Source: Chloroflexota bacterium
GTDB lineage: Bacteria; Chloroflexota; Anaerolineae; Promineifilales; Promineifilaceae
Direction of reading: 5' to 3'
DNA: 64,000 bases
Assembly: GCA_018004935.1 (NCBI GenBank)
Contig: JAGNBF010000001.1
Span: 124,001-188,000 of the forward strand
Of this stretch, positions 59,381-64,000 are shown piece by piece. Both the position numbers and the translations under genes were made by a program. Below the pieces are notes generated by a model. That model was not told where the DNA came from and did no database searches. It worked only from the letters and a program-made list of their open reading frames with translations. Each line of letters starts with the position of its first letter. The first letter of the stretch is position 1.

Positions 59381-60616
59381 ATGGTTATCAGTAACCGACC
59401 GAAAGTTCGTTATCCACGTCAGGGACCATCTTGTATGTTAGTATTGGTGGTTATTTTTTTTGTCGTGGCTGGGGTGACTGTTATCGTCAATGCCGATGAG
59501 GTGCGTCAGGCGATTATTCCGACAGCGACACCAGAGCCAACCCGTAATGCGGTAGACTTGGCGGCTCGCGCCGACCGTTTGCATCGAGATGGGCAGATTG
59601 AGGAAGCAATTAGTTTATATCAGGCGGCTGTTACTCAGGATGGTAATAATGTGCGGTTTTATCCGCCATTGATTGCCTTGCTGGTTTTGTTGGAAGAGGG
59701 TGAAGAGGCGGTGGCCATGGCGGAACAGGCTAATGAATTGTTGCCTGGTGATGAACAGGTGCTATTGGCCATGGCTTCAGCTTATCTGGCGCAGGGGAAT
59801 CGGCTGGATGAAACGGGTTTTCTTACGGAGTCGTTGCAGAGTTATGACCTGGCGGACCGGGCGGCACGGGATGTAATTGCCATTAATGCGGACAACGCGG
59901 CCGCGTACAGTTATCACGCTCAGGCCCTTCTCTTTCAAAATGCTGATAACCTCATTGAAGCGGAAGAAATGATTAACTCCGCCGTTGAACGGGGGCCGGG
60001 CAACTCTGTCGTCATGCGTGGGCAGGCCGTGTTGTTAGAGTATCAGGGAGAGTACGAGGCGGCCGGTCGTATTTATCAGGATTTGCTTAGTCAGGTTAAT
60101 AATGATTTGGAACGGGCACAATTGAATATCGCCATCGCCTATACTAATTTTGCCTTACAAAATACGCCCGGAGCCATTAACTACTTTAATGACGCCCTGG
60201 CCTATGATCCCAATAACGCGGATGCCTTCGATGGGCTGTCTTATATGTATTTCCTGATTGGTGCATACCCTCAGGCAGAAACCAATGGCCGGGAAGCTGT
60301 GGCCCTGGACCCAGATATGGTACGGGCGAAGGCCCATTTGGGTGCGGCCTTGTTCCGACAGAATTTTTATGACCGGCAAACGGGGGCTATCCCTTACCTG
60401 GAGTTTGCAGTAGCTAAATATGACACGCCCAGTTTTAGTAGTGGGATTTATTTTAATATGTTAGGACTGGCGTATGTTTATACAGACAATAAATGTGATC
60501 AGGCGCGGCCGCTGTTTGAACAAGTAATGGCAAATTTACCAGAGGAGACTTCCTTCTACCTGGATGCGGAATATGGATTGGAACTGTGCCGGGAGATTGA
60601 ATTACAACAGAACTGA
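59381..60616 (+). CDS. Membrane-anchored TPR protein
   Basis: The 411-residue protein has a basic N-terminus, one transmembrane helix (MLVLVVIFFVVAGVTVIV, residues about 19-36) and an exterior or lumenal tail of TPR units. Examples are DRLHRDGQIEEAISLYQAAV, EEGEEAVAMAEQANELLPGD, GEYEAAGRIYQDLLS, GAINYFNDALAYDPNNADAF and YPQAETNGREAVALDPDMV. About eight to nine repeats are visible. TPR arrays scaffold protein complexes; the partner is unknown. GGGAG precedes the ATG by six bases. The strong promoter and leader hairpin suggest regulated expression. It converges on pcrA with 21 bases between stops. Confidence 0.85.
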   Translation: MVISNRPKVRYPRQGPSCMLVLVVIFFVVAGVTVIVNADEVRQAIIPTATPEPTRNAVDLAARADRLHRDGQIEEAISLYQAAVTQDGNNVRFYPPLIALLVLLEEGEEAVAMAEQANELLPGDEQVLLAMASAYLAQGNRLDETGFLTESLQSYDLADRAARDVIAINADNAAAYSYHAQALLFQNADNLIEAEEMINSAVERGPGNSVVMRGQAVLLEYQGEYEAAGRIYQDLLSQVNNDLERAQLNIAIAYTNFALQNTPGAINYFNDALAYDPNNADAFDGLSYMYFLIGAYPQAETNGREAVALDPDMVRAKAHLGAALFRQNFYDRQTGAIPYLEFAVAKYDTPSFSSGIYFNMLGLAYVYTDNKCDQARPLFEQVMANLPEETSFYLDAEYGLELCREIELQQN

Positions 60617-60637
60617 GCCGGTCGGCGAAGAAGCTTG

Positions 60638-63001
60638 TCAGCTTCCAATAATCTCCAACTTGGCAAAGCTGGCGGCTAATTTTTTAACCCCCTGCCCCGG
60701 AAAAGCCACACTCACTTCCTCATCACTCCCCGTGAGTTTACTTTCGATGACCATCCCTTCGCCAAATTTGGCGTGGCGCACCTTTTGCCCACTCCGATAT
60801 TTGGCTACGGTGCGGGTTGGGCGTTCTGGTTCGTCATCCTCATCGTTGGGGGTAGGGAGAGGCCGTTGGCGACTGGCCGTTGGCGGCTGGCTGTTGGCTG
60901 TTGGCCGCTGGCTGTTGGCCGTGGGTCGGTGGCTACTGGCGGCTGGTTTGCTCTCTCGCCCGGCGGACTCCGCCCAATTGTATGATTTGGGCGTGGTGGT
61001 GGTGCGGGAGCCATATGTAGACTGGGTATTGCCCGTCCAGTTCCAGGTTGTGGCACTGGCGATGGTCTGTTTGCGACGCAGGGAGCTATTGCCACCACTG
61101 GTTAGCTCATCGGGAATGTCATTGAGGAAGCGGGAAGGATTATTGGCTTCCGATTCGCCAAAGGATGAGCGGCGGAAGGCGTAGTAAAGGTAAAGCCGGT
61201 CTTTGGCCCGGGTAATGCCGACGTAGAAGAGGCGGCGCTCTTCGTCCAGGTCGCCGTCTTCGATAGAGCGGTTATGGGGCAGGATGCCTTCTTCTAACCC
61301 GGTGATGAAGACGACAGGGAATTCTAACCCTTTGGCGGCGTGGAGGGTGAGCAGGGTGGGGGCACTGGTGGTTTCTTCCAGGTTGTCTACATCGGCGACG
61401 AGGGCCACCTGTTCCAAAAATTGGGTGAGGGAGAGGGTTGGGTCCGCGGCCGCGACGTTTCTTAACTCTTGGACGTTAGCCCAGCGATCTCGCCCTTCAT
61501 CCGTATCATCATCAATGTACCCTTTATAATTCACATCATTCAGCATCTTTTCCAACAACTCACCCACAGCGACCTGTTCCCGCAGGGCTACCCATTCCGC
61601 CAGTTTGCGGCCAAACGGCAACAACGCATTGAGCGAGCGACCATTAAATGGATGCTGAATGTCCCGTTCCGTTGCCAGGTGGAGCAAAGCTTCGCCGGGT
61701 TGCCAGCCCTGTTTCTCGCCCCACAGCCGCAACTCTTGCGCTGTTTTATCGCCGATGCCCCGTGTGGGCACATTGATGATGCGGGCAAAGCTGATGGAGT
61801 CAGCCAGATTGTTGATGAGGCGCAGGTAAGCGATGACATCTTTGACCTCTTTGCGGCCATAGAAGCGCAAAGCCCCCACCAGCCGGTAGGGTAGGTTGCG
61901 GCGTAAAAACGCCTCTTCCAGGGCGCGGGATTGGGCGTTAGTGCGATACATGATGGCAAAATCGCCTGGCCCGTACCCTTTGAGAAGCATTTCTTGAATG
62001 GTGCTGATGACCATCTCCGCTTCTTCGGTGTCGTTGTACGCTTCGCTGATCTGGATTTTGGCCCCGCCACTGCGCTCGGTGAACAAATCTTTGTCTATGC
62101 GGTTTTTATCCTGGCGGATGACGGCTTTGGCGGCGTCTAAGATGAGTTGGGTGGAGCGGTAATTTTGCTCCAGTAGAATCATTTGGGCGGTGGGGTATTG
62201 TTCGCGGAACCGCTGAATGTTGCGGATGTCGGCCCCGCGCCATTTGTAGATGGACTGGTCGGCATCACCGACGACGAAGATGTTTTGGTGCGCGGCCGCG
62301 AGCCGGTGCAGTAACGCGTATTGGGTCGTGTTCGTGTCCTGAAACTCATCTACCAGCACATACTGATACTGCTGTTGATATTTATGTAAAATGTCTGGTC
62401 GTTCATCCCAGAGCAAAACCACATTCATCAACAAATCGTCAAAATCCATCGCATTATTGGCCCGCAAGAGGGCCTGGTACTGCGTGTAGACTCGTTTCGT
62501 TACTTCGCTGACATAGTTCGTGGCCGCATACAGCTCCGGCGTGATCATCTCATTCTTGGCCGAGCCAATCCCGGCCAACATTTTGCCTGGCGGGAACCGT
62601 TTTTCATCCAGGTTCAGGTCGGCCAACGCTTTTTTGATCACCTGTTTCTGATCGTCGGTGTCAAAAATGACAAAATCGCGGCTGTATTGGGTTAGATTCT
62701 CCGCTTCTCGGCGCAGGATGCGGGCACAGGTGGAGTGGAATGTGCCCATCATCAGCCCATTGGGGCGGCCATCCAGCATCTTCTCAATGCGATGGAGCAT
62801 CTCTTTGGCCGCTTTGTTGGTGAAGGTGACGGCGAGAATGTGCCAGGGAGCCAGCCCCGCTTCCTGGATCAGGTAAACGATGCGATTGGTGAGGACGCGG
62901 GTTTTGCCGCTCCCCGGCCCGGCCAGGACCAAAATCGGCCCCGGCCCGGCGGTGACGGCATCTTGTTGTGGTTGGTTTAATCCGTGTAAGAGTGAGGTCA
63001 T
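60638..63001 (-). CDS. pcrA: ATP-dependent DNA helicase PcrA/UvrD
   Basis: PcrA is a 3'-5' SF1A helicase for nucleotide excision repair and plasmid or replication-fork processing. The 787-residue protein contains all motifs: I AGPGSGKTRVL, Ia AVTFTNKAA, II LVDEFQDTN, III VVGDADQSIYKWRGA, IV LEQNYRST, V TLHAAKGLEFPVVF and VI LFYVGITRAK. The C-terminal Tudor-like segment YRSGQKVRHAKFGEGMVI is the RNA-polymerase-binding module typical of PcrA. Before it lies a linker made of heptanucleotide repeats (RPTANSQRPTANSQPPTAS). The start was set at ATG 63001, 11 bases after the Rpn-like gene; longer frames read into that gene. Translation may be coupled to it. Confidence 0.95.
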   Translation of the reverse strand: MTSLLHGLNQPQQDAVTAGPGPILVLAGPGSGKTRVLTNRIVYLIQEAGLAPWHILAVTFTNKAAKEMLHRIEKMLDGRPNGLMMGTFHSTCARILRREAENLTQYSRDFVIFDTDDQKQVIKKALADLNLDEKRFPPGKMLAGIGSAKNEMITPELYAATNYVSEVTKRVYTQYQALLRANNAMDFDDLLMNVVLLWDERPDILHKYQQQYQYVLVDEFQDTNTTQYALLHRLAAAHQNIFVVGDADQSIYKWRGADIRNIQRFREQYPTAQMILLEQNYRSTQLILDAAKAVIRQDKNRIDKDLFTERSGGAKIQISEAYNDTEEAEMVISTIQEMLLKGYGPGDFAIMYRTNAQSRALEEAFLRRNLPYRLVGALRFYGRKEVKDVIAYLRLINNLADSISFARIINVPTRGIGDKTAQELRLWGEKQGWQPGEALLHLATERDIQHPFNGRSLNALLPFGRKLAEWVALREQVAVGELLEKMLNDVNYKGYIDDDTDEGRDRWANVQELRNVAAADPTLSLTQFLEQVALVADVDNLEETTSAPTLLTLHAAKGLEFPVVFITGLEEGILPHNRSIEDGDLDEERRLFYVGITRAKDRLYLYYAFRRSSFGESEANNPSRFLNDIPDELTSGGNSSLRRKQTIASATTWNWTGNTQSTYGSRTTTTPKSYNWAESAGRESKPAASSHRPTANSQRPTANSQPPTASRQRPLPTPNDEDDEPERPTRTVAKYRSGQKVRHAKFGEGMVIESKLTGSDEEVSVAFPGQGVKKLAASFAKLEIIGS
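60863..60946 (-). repeat. In-frame heptanucleotide repeat in pcrA
   Basis: Twelve 7-mers of consensus CYGYTGG on the plus strand (CCGTTGG, CGACTGG, CTGTTGG and so on). Seven-base periodicity with three-base codons yields a seven-residue peptide period, seen as PTANSQR, PTANSQP. Confidence 0.85.
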
Positions 63002-63011
63002 AAGGAGTGGA

Positions 63012-64000
63012 TCAATGCACTGGTTTTGACGATCCAGGCCGTTTGCTGATGTATTGCTTAAAGGCCAGCAATGTTTCAATCGTTGCGGCGCGAATCGTCC
63101 AGTTCTGTAAGGTAGGCACATCGGTTGTTTGTCCGACCAGAGCCACAATTTCTTCCGCAACAGAACCAAAACGATCCTCTAAGATCGCCAACAAAGTTTC
63201 CTGTGCCATCTGGCGCATACCTTGTTGCATGCCCTGTTGCATGCCTTGTTGCATGCCTTGTTGCATGCCTTGTTGCATACCTTTTTCTATCGCCATTTGT
63301 TCGATACTGGTCACATAACGCATGTTGACCTCCGTTTCTATTGCCTCTAAACGATGTTGAAACTGTTGCTTTAATTCTACAGGTAAATCCATCAGCCAAT
63401 CAATGAAGCGGAACAGTTCCAATATGTCTTTTTTGCGATAACCCCGTTTGTACAAAAGGCGGCAGAGAGTGAGTTTGGCGTCGAGCCGGGCCAGGGGATT
63501 ATGGCGGGTGGCCTGAGTCTGCAAATGAGCCAGGGCAACGATGGCGAATGGGTTGTTGTTGGTTTCCAGATTGGCCCAATCGCGCCCGTAGTCGAGTAAT
63601 TTGGTGATGGGAAAGCGCAGACTGACTTCACAACCGAGCGTTTCGTAACGGAACTGTTGCGGCCGCCAAGTAGGGCTATCATCGGTCAAAACGGCAAAAC
63701 TGGCAACCGGATGGCCGTATTTGTCGTAGATGCGGTAGTTGTAGATGTACATACGCCGGGCAAAATCAGCCTCGGGTTCGTTTTGCACCTCGATGTGAAT
63801 GAGAATCCAGATTTCGCCGCCGGTGAGCAGGTAAACACGCACCAGTTTGTCTACACGGCGCGACCCCGTCTCGGCATCACGGACGACCTGTTGAAGCTCT
63901 TTGTCGAGAAAGGTGTAACCCCGTGACCAATCAATTTGCTGAAAGGCGGACGAGAAGAAAAAGGCCATGAACTCTGGGAAGTATAGTTCGATGGCTTCCT
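63012..64000 (-). CDS. Rpn-like PD-(D/E)XK nuclease family protein, 5' end outside the window
   Basis: The frame is open to the right edge: codons for EAIELYFPEFMAFFF precede the first internal Met, so the true start lies beyond 64000. Visible text includes FLDKELQQVVRDAETGSRRV, KLVRVYLLTGGEIWILIHIEVQNEPE (read as WILIHIEVQNEPE; the Glu-x-Gln at the nuclease core) and FARRMYIYNYRIYDKYGHPV. This matches the Chloroflexota/cyanobacterial group of Rpn-like putative transposases. The C-terminal part contains KGMQQGMQQGMQQGMQQGM, a 12-bp tandem repeat at 63222-63281. pcrA follows 11 bases later. It is the second such gene in the window and again precedes a housekeeping gene very closely. Confidence 0.8.
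   Translation of the reverse strand, partial: EAIELYFPEFMAFFFSSAFQQIDWSRGYTFLDKELQQVVRDAETGSRRVDKLVRVYLLTGGEIWILIHIEVQNEPEADFARRMYIYNYRIYDKYGHPVASFAVLTDDSPTWRPQQFRYETLGCEVSLRFPITKLLDYGRDWANLETNNNPFAIVALAHLQTQATRHNPLARLDAKLTLCRLLYKRGYRKKDILELFRFIDWLMDLPVELKQQFQHRLEAIETEVNMRYVTSIEQMAIEKGMQQGMQQGMQQGMQQGMQQGMRQMAQETLLAILEDRFGSVAEEIVALVGQTTDVPTLQNWTIRAATIETLLAFKQYISKRPGSSKPVH
63222..63281 (-). repeat. 12-bp tandem coding repeat (GMQQ)
   Basis: Five near-identical units TTGCATGCCTTG on the plus strand, encoding Met-Gln-Gln-Gly. Likely to vary in number among strains. Confidence 0.85.

Noticed and set aside
1-64000. tRNA or rRNA genes
   Set aside because: No cloverleaf with a T-loop GGTTCRANYCC and matching acceptor stem, and no rRNA core, was found by eye.

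Overview
The window looks like a chromosomal segment of an uncultured-type Chloroflexota bacterium (Anaerolineae-like; inferred, moderate confidence). The pointers are a heterodimer-type lycopene cyclase fused into one chain beside crtI and crtB, an auracyanin/azurin-like cupredoxin lipoprotein, a DppC-type permease fused to an M28-like domain, giant cyclase-ATPase-TPR proteins, TTG/GTG starts and no outer-membrane or LPS genes. No rRNA, tRNA, CRISPR array, phage or transposase gene was recognised.

Layout. 0.4-9.2 kb: plsY, a JAMM peptidase, a cupredoxin, a large surface glycoside-hydrolase-like protein, an RlmI-like methyltransferase divergent from thrB, then ppa. 9.9-17.2 kb: gyrA, a winged-helix AAA+ ATPase, an AIM24 protein, and rlmH behind mtaB. 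17.5-23 kb: an S8 protease with a C-terminal Phe-Ser-Trp-Thr-Gly repeat, a histidine kinase, DegV and a CoxE-like VWA protein. 23-24.5 kb: a gene-free repeat field with four 98-bp tandem units. 24.5-28 kb: carotenoid operon crtI-crtB-crtYcd behind a near-consensus promoter. 28-31.2 kb: a YkvA protein, an ATL protein overlapping a MerR regulator, and hypotheticals. 31.9-37.7 kb: an NMT1/ThiY-type ABC importer (two permeases, ATPase, binding lipoprotein) interrupted by an Rpn-type nuclease gene. 38.6-47.3 kb: a 1397-residue cyclase/ATPase/TPR protein, an M23 peptidase and two damaged TolB-like propeller genes. 47.8-56.1 kb: a flavin oxidoreductase, rocD and an orphan dppBC-like permease pair. 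56.8-64 kb: an ArsR-like regulator, a DinB protein, a TPR protein, pcrA, and a second Rpn-type gene cut by the window edge.

The most unusual content is in the DNA rather than in one operon. (1) The octamer GCGGCCGC occurs about 85 times by hand count, against about one expected; this resembles HIP1 of cyanobacteria but with a different sequence. (2) Intergenic space is packed with small repeat families. Family A has TTGT...ACAA ends and sits in the loops of other hairpin repeats at all five clear copies. Family B is a 111-bp element with 8-bp target duplications, one of which splits a gene. Family C has TAAGCGTTCAGT inverted ends. Families D, E, F, G, J and K are other dispersed hairpin or direct repeats. 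A further set of cassettes keeps its flanks but carries different perfect palindromes. (3) Heptanucleotide tandem repeats lie next to start codons and, in two genes, inside the reading frame.

Gene calls rest on recognisable motifs and family resemblance read by eye; no database search was run. Starts were moved from the longest reading frame wherever a ribosome-binding site or family length argued for it.
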